The notes under the pieces: model-generated | Told to the model about the DNA's origin: nothing | The model's database searches: none | What the model saw: the letters and a program-made list of their open reading frames with translations, nothing else | In this document: one piece after another, positions 1-7,069 of the stretch | How the letters are laid out: each line of letters opens with the position of its first letter | Position numbering within the stretch: the first letter of the stretch is position 1 | Program-made: the position numbers and the translations under genes | Source: CAG-390 sp051867815 | GTDB taxonomy: Bacteria; Bacillota; Clostridia; Oscillospirales; CAG-272 | DNA length: 28,053 nucleotides | Direction: 5' to 3' | Assembly: GCA_051867815.1 (NCBI GenBank) | Contig: JBJDZD010000127.1 | Location: 1-28,053, forward strand

Positions 1-525
1 AAGACCGTTCGTAAGGCAGGAAACAAGCGAGATCGCCAGCCACCGAAAAGAGGATCTTTTGCCGTCATTTTTGCTTCTGTCAACCGAGAAAACGATGCAA
101 AGCACCATCACGCCGATTCCGATATATTGAAGAACATCAATGCTTTCGCCGAAAAACAGTCCGCTGAGTGCGGAGATAAGCGTTGCCAGCGAAACGATTA
201 CGGTCGTGTAGGAAAACGGTCCTATCTCAAGCGCCCACATGTAAGTATATATCTGCGCAAGTACGAGCATGCCGAATCCGACACCCATAGCGGCGGAGGC
301 AAATGAAAAATCAACTATTCCGGCCAGAGGGTTCTCCGCCGTCGGGTCTATCGAATAGACGGTGATGAATACAAGACAGCAAAAGCTCATGACGGTGTTG
401 AAGAACCAAAGGCTCTGCCCACCGGCAGGCACGCTATTGTTATAAAGCTTGCGCGCGATATTGTTGCCGAGCGAAAAAGCGAGCGACACGGCAAGAAGTA
501 TCGGCACGGGGAGTAATAACAGCAT
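1..525 (-). CDS. EamA/DMT-family membrane transporter, N-terminal part (runs off the window)
   Basis: I translated this from the minus strand: an ATG at 525-523 opens 175 codons without a stop and the frame leaves the window at base 1, so the C-terminal part is missing. The product is very hydrophobic, with roughly five membrane helices separated by short polar loops. The stretch around YMWALEIGPFSYTTVIVSLA followed by a Gly-rich helix and a short basic loop resembles the half-repeat of EamA (drug/metabolite) transporters. A GAGGT ribosome binding site lies about 7 bases ahead of the ATG and a consensus promoter lies at 556-584. The substrate cannot be inferred. The family call is from general pattern only, so another multi-helix transporter family is possible. 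Confidence 0.72.
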   Translation of the reverse strand, partial: MLLLLPVPILLAVSLAFSLGNNIARKLYNNSVPAGGQSLWFFNTVMSFCCLVFITVYSIDPTAENPLAGIVDFSFASAAMGVGFGMLVLAQIYTYMWALEIGPFSYTTVIVSLATLISALSGLFFGESIDVLQYIGIGVMVLCIVFSVDRSKNDGKRSSFRWLAISLVSCLTNGL

Positions 526-555
526 TGATGTTACCTCGGAAAAATTTATCAGTTA

Positions 556-584
556 ATTATACCCCAAAAAGGCCGGTTTGTCAA
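556..584 (-). promoter_or_regulatory. sigma-A promoter of the EamA-type gene
   Basis: On the minus strand TTGACA (584-579) and TATAAT (561-556) are separated by 17 bases, a perfect consensus, about 30 bases upstream of the start codon at 525. Confidence 0.85.
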
Positions 585-591
585 TCTTTTA

Positions 592-622
592 TGCGAAAAA
601 GAAGTCCGCCGAAGCGGACTTC
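592..622 (-). terminator. Rho-independent terminator of the HAD phosphatase gene
   Basis: Read on the minus strand, a 9-bp perfect stem (GAAGTCCGC / GCGGACTTC, 601-622) closes a TTCG tetraloop and is followed by a T-run. It sits 12 bases past the stop of the gene at 635-1459. Confidence 0.88.
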
Positions 623-634
623 AAATGAGTTTTC

Positions 635-1459
635 TTATTTACCGAACATAACGGCATCAACCTCGTCGAGCGAGGGGAATGCATAGTCGGGCTTCTCTGA
701 CACGGTTGCCGCCTCAACGTCCTCGGGAGTGGTCTCACCCGAGTAAACGAGAACTGCGGTAACGCCGTGCTTCTTGCCGAGGGCAATATCGGTGTAAAGT
801 CTGTCGCCGAAGATGCACATCTTATCGGTGGAAATGCCCGTAGCCTCGCTGATCATCTCAACGGTCTCCTTATAGGGCTTGCCGAAGTAGGTGGGGGTCT
901 TGCCCGTCGATGCAGTCACGAAAGCGGCAATGGCTCCGCTGTCGGGGATGAATCCGGTCTCGGTGGGGCAGTTGAAATCGGGGTGGGTGGAAAGATACTC
1001 CGCACCGCCGCGAACAAGGCGGCATGCATCGTCCATCTTCTTATAGGTCATGGTGGTGTCGAAGCTGGTAACGACGATATCCGCGCTTTCCTCGTCACCG
1101 GTGAGCATATTGATTCCGGCGTCTCGGAAAGACTGTACCAGCTCGTCCGTACCTACAAGATAAACGTTCTTGCCCTCGCGGTGACGGCGAAGGAATTCGA
1201 TGGTCACGTCGCCCGAGGTCATGATCTCCTCGCGCGTGGGGGAGAAGCCGAGCTTCGTGAGCTTTGAAACATAAAAATCCGAGGTGTGGGATGCGTTATT
1301 AGTGAAGAAAAGGACGCGCTTTCCTGCCGCGCGCAGGTTGTTGATGAAGCGGATGGCAAAGGGAAAAACATTGTATCCGAGGTAGATGGTACCGTCCATA
1401 TCAAAGATATAGAGTTCTTTTTCGTTGAGAATAGAGGTGTCGGGATTCTTAAATTCCAT
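635..1459 (-). CDS. HAD-superfamily sugar/nucleotide phosphatase, NagD-like (subfamily IIA)
   Basis: A 274-residue cytosolic phosphatase of the haloacid dehalogenase superfamily. The four HAD motifs are visible: FDMDGT at 19-24 (nucleophile Asp20 and acid/base Asp22), FFTNN at 51-55, the lysine motif GKPYKE at 193-198, and GDRLYTD at 218-224 carrying the Mg-binding aspartates. The insert between motifs II and III and the total length fit the C2-cap NagD/4-nitrophenylphosphatase group, which dephosphorylates nucleotides and sugar phosphates; the real substrate is unknown. The ATG at 1459 has a GGAG site about 10 bases upstream. The gene is monocistronic, with its own promoter (1495-1523) and terminator (592-622), and is divergent from the pantothenate kinase gene. 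Confidence 0.92.
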   Translation of the reverse strand: MEFKNPDTSILNEKELYIFDMDGTIYLGYNVFPFAIRFINNLRAAGKRVLFFTNNASHTSDFYVSKLTKLGFSPTREEIMTSGDVTIEFLRRHREGKNVYLVGTDELVQSFRDAGINMLTGDEESADIVVTSFDTTMTYKKMDDACRLVRGGAEYLSTHPDFNCPTETGFIPDSGAIAAFVTASTGKTPTYFGKPYKETVEMISEATGISTDKMCIFGDRLYTDIALGKKHGVTAVLVYSGETTPEDVEAATVSEKPDYAFPSLDEVDAVMFGK

Positions 1460-1494
1460 TTTTCTTCTCCGTTTTAAGATATTTTTATATAATA

Positions 1495-1523
1495 ATTATA
1501 CCATAGACTTGATTTTTTTGCAA
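1495..1523 (-). promoter_or_regulatory. promoter of the HAD phosphatase gene
   Basis: Minus strand: TTGCAA (1523-1518), 17 bases, TATAAT (1500-1495). The -35 box lies inside the spacer of the plus-strand promoter at 1509-1537, so the two divergent promoters are interleaved. Confidence 0.75.
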
Positions 1524-1537
1524 TAGTTTGCTATAAT
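1509..1537 (+). promoter_or_regulatory. promoter of the pantothenate kinase gene
   Basis: TTGATT (1509-1514), 17 bases, TATAAT (1532-1537), about 31 bases ahead of the ATG at 1569. A GAGG ribosome binding site is at about 1557-1560. Confidence 0.75.
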
Positions 1538-1568
1538 ATTATAAAAATTTTCCCGCGAGGACTTAAAT

Positions 1569-2426
1569 ATGGCTGATTATATCATTAAACCCGATAATAA
1601 AAAGACCGTCGTCGGCATCGACGTCGGCGGCAGCACGACGAAAATCGTCGGTTTTGCGCCGGGCGGAAAGCTTCTGTGCCCAATGTTCGTTCAGGCAACC
1701 GACCCCGTGACCTCGATTTACGGTGCTTTCGGTAAGTTCACCCTTGAAAACGAACTTGCTCTTGACGACATCGACCGCATCATGATGACGGGTGCAGGCA
1801 GCCATGCTATCAAATCAAAAATCTACAACCGCGAATGCAAGACCGTTTCCGAATTTGCCTGTACGGGCATCGGCGGACTTTATCTTTCCGGTCTTGACGA
1901 GGCGATAGTCGTCAGCCTCGGCACGGGTACTGCCATCATCCACGCCAAGCGCACCCCGGACGGCACCATGACCGACTACCTCGGCGGCACGGGAGTGGGC
2001 GGCGGCACGATACTCGGTCTCTCCAAAAAAATGCTCGGCGTCGGCTCGATAGACAATCTCGAACAGCTTGCAGGAGAGGGCAACCTCGGAATGATCGACC
2101 TCAGGATCAAGGACATTTCAAAATCCGGCACCTTCAAGGGCGTAAATGAGGACCTCACCGCCTCAAACTTCGGAAATTTATCCGACCTTGCAACGAGCGG
2201 CGACATTGCGCGCGGTATCATTAACATGGTCGCCGAGACGGTTGCGATGATGTCGATATTTGCGGCACGCTCGTTCGGGCTTAAGAATATAGTTATGACG
2301 GGTAACCTGACCACGGTCAAGATAGTACGCGACACTTTCGCAAGCCTTGCCCCGACCTTCGGCGTCAGCTTCATCGTTCCCGATATGTCGCAGTACGGTA
2401 CCGTAATCGGCGCGGCACTCCAATGA
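1569..2426 (+). CDS. coaW: Type II pantothenate kinase
   Basis: This 285-residue protein belongs to the Fumble/type II pantothenate kinase family, which phosphorylates pantothenate with ATP as the first step of coenzyme A synthesis. It has the ASKHA-fold signatures: GIDVGGSTTK at 16-25 (phosphate 1), VSLGTGTA at 115-122 (phosphate 2), the glycine-rich GGTGVGGGT at 139-147, and a VMTGNL adenosine-type motif near residue 245. The length fits bacterial type II enzymes such as staphylococcal CoaW. The start has GAGG 8 bases upstream. The gene stands alone, ends at a strong bidirectional terminator (2469-2501), and is divergent from the HAD phosphatase. Known type II enzymes resist feedback by CoA; that property is inferred here only from family membership. 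Confidence 0.92.
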   Translation: MADYIIKPDNKKTVVGIDVGGSTTKIVGFAPGGKLLCPMFVQATDPVTSIYGAFGKFTLENELALDDIDRIMMTGAGSHAIKSKIYNRECKTVSEFACTGIGGLYLSGLDEAIVVSLGTGTAIIHAKRTPDGTMTDYLGGTGVGGGTILGLSKKMLGVGSIDNLEQLAGEGNLGMIDLRIKDISKSGTFKGVNEDLTASNFGNLSDLATSGDIARGIINMVAETVAMMSIFAARSFGLKNIVMTGNLTTVKIVRDTFASLAPTFGVSFIVPDMSQYGTVIGAALQ

Positions 2427-2468
2427 TCGAATCGAATCGGATATCATCACGAAGTGGTTTAATTATAA

Positions 2469-2501
2469 AAGCTGAGCCAAAGCTTCTGGCTCAGCTTTTT
2501 A
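2469..2501 (+). terminator. bidirectional Rho-independent terminator
   Basis: A perfect stem GCTGAGCCA (2471-2479) / TGGCTCAGC (2487-2495) is followed by TTTTT on the plus strand and by an A/T-rich run on the minus strand. It lies between the convergent pantothenate kinase gene and the rsmA operon and probably ends both. Confidence 0.87.
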
Positions 2502-2518
2502 TATTCTCTCCCGAACGC

Positions 2519-2980
2519 TCAAGGGGTTATCAAGAGCTTGAGTCGGTCAAGCTTCCAGGCGCGCCTGCCGAATATCTCCTTTAAGCCGTGATTTTGAACC
2601 AGGGTAAACTCGGCAAAAACGGTACCTCCTGCCGAAACCTCGTAGCGCTTGGTGTCCTCGTCGGAGCCGTTTTCGCAAAACGTAAGCTCCTTGCCGTCTA
2701 TCAGCTCGGAAAGATATTTTTCCGCGGCTTCACGGTTTTCAAACTGCGAAAGCTCCGAGCCGCCGACGGAAACGAGCGTGTTGGGATCGGGGGTGCGGAA
2801 ATAGAGGTCAAATATCTTTTGTGCGGTATTTTCCGGCGCGTACTCGTCATACTTAACGAGTGAGCGCGTCAAAGCTCCGAGATACAGCGCCCAAATCAGG
2901 TACGAAACCGCAAAGATTGCAAGCCATACGCAAATGAAGGTGAGCCTGCCGCGTGTCATTCTGCTTTTTGATGCCGACAT
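2519..2980 (-). CDS. hypothetical single-pass membrane protein (last gene of rsmA operon)
   Basis: I do not recognise a family. The 153-residue product has a basic, Ser/Arg-rich N-terminus of about 12 residues, one membrane helix at about 13-35, and a polar C-terminal domain of about 115 residues that should lie outside the cell (type II topology). That domain has an acidic, helical first half and a strand-rich second half around FAEFTLVQNHGLKEI. The ATG at 2980 follows the previous stop by one base, and its GGAG site lies inside the end of the previous gene, so translation is probably coupled. Shared topology suggests that the two proteins act together at the membrane. Confidence 0.8.
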   Translation of the reverse strand: MSASKSRMTRGRLTFICVWLAIFAVSYLIWALYLGALTRSLVKYDEYAPENTAQKIFDLYFRTPDPNTLVSVGGSELSQFENREAAEKYLSELIDGKELTFCENGSDEDTKRYEVSAGGTVFAEFTLVQNHGLKEIFGRRAWKLDRLKLLITP

Positions 2981-2981
2981 A

Positions 2982-3293
2982 TCAATCTCCCGCCTTTCCG
3001 AGCAGCTCGTCTATAACGTCCGAAGGAAGAACGAGCGCGGGTATCCATTCAGCCCCTGCCTCGTATGCCTCACGCACGAGCCTTTCGCGCATAGCGTCAC
3101 TCGGGCCGTGAGCAATCGTATAGAGCCATGTCCACGCGAGGGTAAAGACAAGGAGCGCGGCAAGCACGATTGATATGAGGGCACGAACGAGTACAACTCT
3201 GCCGAGCAGCTTGTTTTCTCCCTTCGGCTTGCGTCGGTTCTGCGTTTCGTCCACGTTAAAGGATTTGTATTTTCTTTCAACTTGATTATTCAT
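2982..3293 (-). CDS. hypothetical small membrane protein
   Basis: A 103-residue protein of no family I recognise. It has a highly charged cytoplasmic N-terminus (about 30 residues, rich in Lys, Arg and Asn), one membrane helix at about 34-58 (ALISIVLAALLVFTLAW), and a short extracytoplasmic tail of about 45 residues. The ATG overlaps the rsmA stop codon by 4 bases (ATGA), a standard coupling arrangement, and the next gene starts one base after its stop. Its short tail makes it look like a partner subunit rather than an enzyme. Confidence 0.78.
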   Translation of the reverse strand: MNNQVERKYKSFNVDETQNRRKPKGENKLLGRVVLVRALISIVLAALLVFTLAWTWLYTIAHGPSDAMRERLVREAYEAGAEWIPALVLPSDVIDELLGKAGD

Positions 3294-4162
3294 TTTACAC
3301 CGTTAATAAGTTTAGTAAGCTCGTCGGAGAGGCGGCAGAAATCGCTGACGGAAAGCCGCTCTCCGCGGATGTTGGCATCAAAGCCGCAAGCCGTTATGAC
3401 ATCGGTAATATCCGCTTTGGAAAGCTCGCCGAATCCTGCGCTGAGGGCATTGGGGAGGGTCTTTCTTCTTTGCTCGAACGCGGCGCGCATGGTGCGGAAG
3501 AAGATTTTTTCATCCGCCGGCTTGCAGGGGCGATCGCGGTATATGCCGATGCGGACGACCGCCGAATCCACCTTGGGCGGCGGCAAAAATTTGCCTGCCG
3601 GAACCCCGAAGAGCTTCTCGCAAGTGCCGAAATAATTGAGATACGCCGTCACCGAGCCGTAGTCCGGCGTGCCGGGGAGGGCGCAGAGCCTGTCCGCAAC
3701 CTCGGATTGAATCATGACCGTAATGCTGTCGAAGGGCAGGCGCAAGTCAAGCAGCTCAAGCAATATGGGCGTGGTGATATAATAAGGTAGGTTTGCGCAA
3801 ACCGAAACGCCGCCCCTCTCAAAAGCATCGCCGAGAAGCTCGCGGATATCGACCTTCATAACATCGGCGTTTATCACCTTTACGTTGCGGTGTTCGCCGA
3901 GGGTATATTTGAGCAGCGGAATGAGGCCGCGGTCTATCTCAAGGGCAATAACGTTTTCGTAGCGAAGCGCAAGCTCGTGTGTCAGCGAGCCGCAGCCTGC
4001 GCCGATCTCAAGCACGGTTTTGGTATTCGGATCGCCGCAGGACTCGGCTATGTCGGCAACGACGTCGCGGTCCGTCAGGAAATTCTGCCCGAACTCCTTG
4101 CGGAAGGTCAGACCGAACATAGCCATGGTATCCTTTATTGTTCTTATATCGCAAAGATTCAT
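3290..4162 (-). CDS. rsmA: 16S rRNA (adenine1518-N6/adenine1519-N6)-dimethyltransferase
   Basis: This 290-residue enzyme uses S-adenosylmethionine to dimethylate two adjacent adenines in the 3' terminal hairpin of 16S rRNA, a late step of small-subunit assembly. The family motifs are clear: GQNFL at 25-29, the SAM-binding EIGAGCGSLT at 52-61, the acidic ALEID loop near 73-77, and the catalytic NLPYY at 124-128. The C-terminal part contains KFLPPPKVDSAVV, typical of KsgA/RsmA. The full N-terminus aligns with the family, supporting the ATG at 4162 (AAGG upstream). It is the second gene of a four-gene minus operon, 5 bases after the metallophosphoesterase stop. Confidence 0.96.
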   Translation of the reverse strand: MNLCDIRTIKDTMAMFGLTFRKEFGQNFLTDRDVVADIAESCGDPNTKTVLEIGAGCGSLTHELALRYENVIALEIDRGLIPLLKYTLGEHRNVKVINADVMKVDIRELLGDAFERGGVSVCANLPYYITTPILLELLDLRLPFDSITVMIQSEVADRLCALPGTPDYGSVTAYLNYFGTCEKLFGVPAGKFLPPPKVDSAVVRIGIYRDRPCKPADEKIFFRTMRAAFEQRRKTLPNALSAGFGELSKADITDVITACGFDANIRGERLSVSDFCRLSDELTKLINGVK

Positions 4163-4167
4163 TTGAT

Positions 4168-4908
4168 TTACCTTCTGTGTGAAGTATCAAGTATAAGCGC
4201 GGCGCCGGGGTTGAATTCCTTGCCGGTACACACCGCCGGAAGTGTGACGAACTCGCGGCCGATATCTATACTGTAAGCGCCGGGGTGGTAATGTCCGCAA
4301 ATGACGAACTCGACCATGTCCCTGCCCTCGTTGCCGATAACGTCCAGCACCTCGTAGGCATTGCGCACGATGTGGCGTTCCTCGACGCCGATATCAAGGC
4401 ATTGGTGGCAAAGGATCCAGAAGCGGCTTCCCTCGGGGGCGTTGAGAAAAAGCTCGCGCAGAGCCTCAACCTGATCCTCCGGAATGTACGAATCCGTCCA
4501 ATCAAAGCGCCCCTTGCCGTAGCGCGTGCCGTCCGACGAATAGTTGGCATCAAGGAAAACGAGATTTACCTCGCCTGCCTTACAGACGAACGGGGGAACC
4601 ACGAAATCGGAGATGCGATAGAAGGTGTCTCCGTCGAGATGATGAAAATCGTGATTGCCGCGCATGACAAGAACCGGCACGGAGCTGTCACGAATTATCT
4701 TTGCCAAACGAGAAAGATGTTCCATGTCGTCGGCACGGCTGATACTACCGGAAAGGACGTCTCCGAGGCAAATCGCAAGATCGACCTCCCGGCTTTCAAA
4801 ATCCGCGAGGAGCTTTTGAAGCTTTGCCAGAGAACGGGACGGGTATCTGTCGCCGTCAACTATCTCTTCCCTTCCGCAATGGAGGTCGGAAAAAAATGCT
4901 ATCTTCAT
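4168..4908 (-). CDS. calcineurin-like metallophosphoesterase
   Basis: A 246-residue soluble phosphoesterase with the complete di-metal motif set: D-x-H at Asp8/His10, GD at 49-50, GNHD at 84-87, a lone His168 and GHYH at 205-208. The substrate cannot be read from the sequence; family members include 3',5'-cyclic nucleotide, nucleotide and phosphoprotein hydrolases. The open frame extends five codons further to a TTG at 4923, but I place the start at the ATG at 4908. It begins MKIAFFSDLH, as is usual for the family, and a GAGG site lies 9 bases before it, inside the TTG extension. It is the first gene of the rsmA operon. Confidence 0.9.
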   Translation of the reverse strand: MKIAFFSDLHCGREEIVDGDRYPSRSLAKLQKLLADFESREVDLAICLGDVLSGSISRADDMEHLSRLAKIIRDSSVPVLVMRGNHDFHHLDGDTFYRISDFVVPPFVCKAGEVNLVFLDANYSSDGTRYGKGRFDWTDSYIPEDQVEALRELFLNAPEGSRFWILCHQCLDIGVEERHIVRNAYEVLDVIGNEGRDMVEFVICGHYHPGAYSIDIGREFVTLPAVCTGKEFNPGAALILDTSHRR

Positions 4909-4941
4909 CTGAATAATCCTCAAATTAATTTATACATAATA

Positions 4942-4970
4942 ATGATACTATATATTTTGCAAATAGTCAA
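4942..4970 (-). promoter_or_regulatory. promoter of the metallophosphoesterase-rsmA operon
   Basis: Minus strand: TTGACT (4970-4965), 17 bases, TATCAT (4947-4942). The -35 box lies about 30 bases downstream of the repeated module at 5000-5040. Confidence 0.75.
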
Positions 4971-4999
4971 GAGGAAAAATGAAAAAAATATTTCCATAC

Positions 5000-5040
5000 T
5001 TTCCAAGCACATTGTCCGTGAACTGCAGTGTTGACAAAAA
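5000..5040 (-). repeat. promoter-proximal dispersed repeat module, copy A
   Basis: The minus strand of 5000-5017 matches that of 8367-8384 at 16 of 18 positions (one internal G/A change and one at the edge). Both copies continue, after a variable part, to TTTTTGTC at the start of the module. Copy A lies between a terminator hairpin (5036-5062) and the -35 box of the rsmA operon promoter. The stretch from 4909 to 5220 holds this module, two hairpins and otherwise no convincing gene. Confidence 0.7.
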
Positions 5041-5062
5041 GGGTGCCGCCGAAGCGACACCT
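5036..5062 (-). terminator. terminator-like hairpin at the edge of repeat copy A
   Basis: Minus strand: stem GGTGTCGC / GCGGCACC with one G-U pair and a TTCG tetraloop, followed by CTTTTT. Confidence 0.75.
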
Positions 5063-5139
5063 TTATCAATTGGCAAAATGCGTGATGTGTATGCGTCGCC
5101 GTCGGCAATCTGTCGCACTTGTTCAACCTTGCAATAAAC

Positions 5140-5174
5140 AGCACAGGCAAGCACTTAATATGCTTGCCTGTGCT
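5140..5174 (-). terminator. hairpin downstream of the secreted-protein gene
   Basis: A perfect 14-bp inverted repeat with a 7-base loop (AGCACAGGCAAGCA, 5140-5153, and its complement, 5161-5174). It lies 46 bases past the stop of the gene ending at 5221. On the minus strand the hairpin is followed by GTTTATTG, a weak T-tract, so it is a probable but not textbook terminator. Confidence 0.6.
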
Positions 5175-5220
5175 CATTGTAAATAACTATGTATATAACA
5201 TCAATTTATAGAAAATAGAA

Positions 5221-5832
5221 TTATGAGATTTTCTGTTTAGCCATGAAAACAGGACATGGGGGACCGCTGCAAACAACACGCGTCCATGTCGTGTTTGTTT
5301 GTTTGTTACAGATTTCACATACATCTGCATACTCGAAATAATGACGAGCGCCCGAATGATATTGGTTACCGGTATATTGGTTCTCATAATCGTGATACCT
5401 ATAGATAGCGTATCTATATTCTCCAGTATAAGGATTTGAATAATATTCTGGCGGAATACGGTCAATGGCGTGTATGTAAACACCCGCTTGCCCCCACTTG
5501 GAGCAGATAGTCAACTCTCCGGAAGAACTTACACTATACACAACCCCTGAATGTAACGGATGGTTATTAGCATCCACACATACAATAATATCTTTTGCTT
5601 GAGCAGCAACCGATTCTATTGCTGTACAACCGCTATCGTACAAAAATTGCGTTATATCCATTATCCAGTACGGATTACTAGTAGAAAATCGATACCAAGC
5701 GTACGAGTGGCAATTATAAACAGTAGATGGATCATCCAAACGGGTGTTACCGGCATAATCATAGCTATTATTAATGTCTGTGATTTCCGATGACGACCAT
5801 TCACGATGAGGAGTGGCATACTTCGACATCAC
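5221..5832 (-). CDS. NlpC/P60- or CHAP-like cysteine-peptidase domain, C-terminal part of a frameshifted secreted protein
   Basis: This 203-residue frame has the features of a secreted papain-like amidase/endopeptidase domain. There is a YNCHSYAWY motif with candidate nucleophile Cys41, then PLHSGVVYS with candidate His94, then SKWGQAGVYIHA with a conserved-looking Trp and His121. The last 35 residues form a Cys-rich tail with CEIC and CSGPPC, probably a zinc-ribbon or disulfide knot. The frame has no signal peptide, its possible GTG/ATG starts (5832/5829) lack a ribosome binding site, and it overlaps the upstream secreted frame by 32 bases in another register. I therefore read it as the catalytic end of one gene split by a frameshift. 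Peptidase family assignment is by motif order only. Confidence 0.75.
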   Translation of the reverse strand: MMSKYATPHREWSSSEITDINNSYDYAGNTRLDDPSTVYNCHSYAWYRFSTSNPYWIMDITQFLYDSGCTAIESVAAQAKDIIVCVDANNHPLHSGVVYSVSSSGELTICSKWGQAGVYIHAIDRIPPEYYSNPYTGEYRYAIYRYHDYENQYTGNQYHSGARHYFEYADVCEICNKQTNTTWTRVVCSGPPCPVFMAKQKIS

Positions 5833-6517
5833 GGTTATTCGCTGTGCTTATTGTTCCAGCCGAATAATATCGTATATTGTTGATTGTACCTACAAGGTCT
5901 CCGACTGATGATGTAACAACTTCAGATGTGGTATATAGGCTTTGAAGATTTGGACATCTTGTAGCGATAGATGGCAAATCAGATATAATCGACTTCACCA
6001 AAGGCTGAGCTAACAACTTCTCGAATTTGGTTCTATCCAGTTCATCGCTTTTCGAACCATTTAGAATGCTTTCAGCGTAATTTTCCAGCACATCTATGCA
6101 GTCCTCTCTGGAAATAAGTTCACGGAAAGCCTCATGGCACGAAAAATCAATTTCTCTTTCTTCAAGCGTTGAAGAACAAGAAAAAATCTGTTGTCCCATA
6201 AATGGAGATTTTAGGAAATACTCTAATAACTCAATGGTAGAAGCGGATATGATTTCATCCGGGACACATAAAAGCCATTCATAATATTCCGAATCAACTG
6301 AAGCAGTCATCACATAGTCGGAACTTATAAATGTTTCGGGTTCTTCTGCAACTATCTCAGAAGAGATCAATTTTGCATTGGTAATCGAAGGTTCTTCATT
6401 GCCGTTGGATACATCATTTTCTTCAACATGTGAATGTTCTGCCTGAACAAATACGGTCATTGATGTAGAGCAACATACCAGAACCACCAATATCAAAGAA
6501 ATAATTTTCTTAAACAT
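5801..6517 (-). CDS. secreted protein, N-terminal part of the frameshifted peptidase-like gene
   Basis: The frame can open at a GTG at 6574, but the ATG at 6517 is preferred because AAAGGA precedes it by 9 bases and it begins a clean signal peptide: MFKK, then a hydrophobic core of about 16 residues, with cleavage likely near VQA-E. The mature part is acidic and helical, with no motif I recognise, and resembles a propeptide or stalk. It ends at 5801 with an out-of-frame tail (after ANNRD) where the other frame continues with MSKYATPHREW. Joined, the two parts would make a secreted protein of about 435 residues with the peptidase-like domain at the C-terminus. No homopolymer run explains the break. 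Confidence 0.75.
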   Translation of the reverse strand: MFKKIISLILVVLVCCSTSMTVFVQAEHSHVEENDVSNGNEEPSITNAKLISSEIVAEEPETFISSDYVMTASVDSEYYEWLLCVPDEIISASTIELLEYFLKSPFMGQQIFSCSSTLEEREIDFSCHEAFRELISREDCIDVLENYAESILNGSKSDELDRTKFEKLLAQPLVKSIISDLPSIATRCPNLQSLYTTSEVVTSSVGDLVGTINNIRYYSAGTISTANNRDVEVCHSSS

Positions 6518-6577
6518 ATCTTCAGATCCTTTCTTAATAATCAGTAGGGATGTGTAAAACTCCATTTTACTCACAGA

Positions 6578-6645
6578 GAGATATGGTGCAAAAGCTATGC
6601 AACAACATCAATATACAATGTGGTGCTTTTTCTTTTGCACATCTC
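6578..6645 (-). promoter_or_regulatory. long inverted repeat in the leader of the secreted-protein gene
   Basis: Arms GAGAT(ATG)GTGCAAAAG (6578-6594) and CTTTTGCACATCTC (6632-6645) are complementary over 14 positions apart from a 3-base bulge. The structure lies between the mini-ORF at 6710-6814 and the start codon at 6517. It is a candidate regulatory RNA hairpin; no T-tract supports a terminator. Confidence 0.4.
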
Positions 6646-6679
6646 TGTTAATTAGGTTAAAATTAAAATGATAATATAG

Positions 6680-6718
6680 AGCGCATAAGCAGACAAGCAC
6701 CCTTTTGACTTATGCGCT
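6680..6718 (-). terminator. hairpin overlapping the end of the 34-codon mini-ORF
   Basis: A perfect 10-bp inverted repeat (AGCGCATAAG 6680-6689 / CTTATGCGCT 6709-6718) with a 19-base loop. The distal arm contains the stop codon of the mini-ORF. On the minus strand it is followed by an AT-rich stretch with TTTT about 11 bases on. It may be an attenuator or a weak terminator. Confidence 0.45.
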
Positions 6719-6814
6719 TATCCTAAGACCTTTGCTTTGTCCTCCCCATAACCGAGAGCGGTACAAAATATGATTTCGCATAAAATCAAACAGTTTGTTG
6801 ATACGAATATTCAT
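6710..6814 (-). CDS. 34-codon mini-ORF with consensus ribosome binding site
   Basis: The ATG at 6814-6812 is preceded by CGGAGGTGGCATC, a near-perfect Shine-Dalgarno sequence 6-7 bases away. The peptide begins MNIRINKLFDFMRNH and is basic and without a signal peptide or membrane helix; its TAA is at 6712-6710. An extended -10 promoter lies 56 bases upstream. The ORF precedes the secreted peptidase-like gene in the same direction, just as the mini-ORF at 8204-8299 precedes a lipoprotein gene. It could be a leader peptide, a small regulator or a signalling peptide. There is no homology I can name. Confidence 0.55.
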   Translation of the reverse strand: MNIRINKLFDFMRNHILYRSRLWGGQSKGLRISA

Positions 6815-6869
6815 GATGCCACCTCCGATTATAAAGCGTCGGATTTCAAATACAAGTATCCGCATGAGA

Positions 6870-6878
6870 ATTATAACA
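6870..6878 (-). promoter_or_regulatory. extended -10 promoter for the mini-ORF/secreted-protein unit
   Basis: Minus strand TGTTATAAT (6878-6870) is a perfect extended -10 element; no good -35 box lies 17 bases upstream, which is common for extended -10 promoters. Confidence 0.55.
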
Positions 6879-7069
6879 TGAATTCAGCAAAATGGAAGAG
6901 CTTTTGCCGTATTTTTCAAAAATTTTATGTAGTGTTACAATAGATGTGAGACCGAAATTTAAAAAAGTATAGAAAAAGTGATTGAGTCATGTTAAAATAA
7001 TGTTACCCCTAACAAACTCTAACAGAAAGGACTAAACCACTTCATGAAACATTATACCGCAAACAAACG

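Noticed and set aside
2519..3293. One gene split by a frameshift
   Set aside because: Each frame has its own ribosome binding site, basic N-terminus and membrane helix, which fits two separate membrane proteins.
4948..5154. A 68-codon minus-strand ORF in the gap before the metallophosphoesterase gene
   Set aside because: It crosses a terminator hairpin, the dispersed module and the -35 box of the rsmA operon promoter, and lacks a ribosome binding site.
5140..5174. Transposon terminal inverted repeat
   Set aside because: The arms are only 7 bases apart, no transposase or target duplication is present, and a position just after a gene fits a terminator hairpin.
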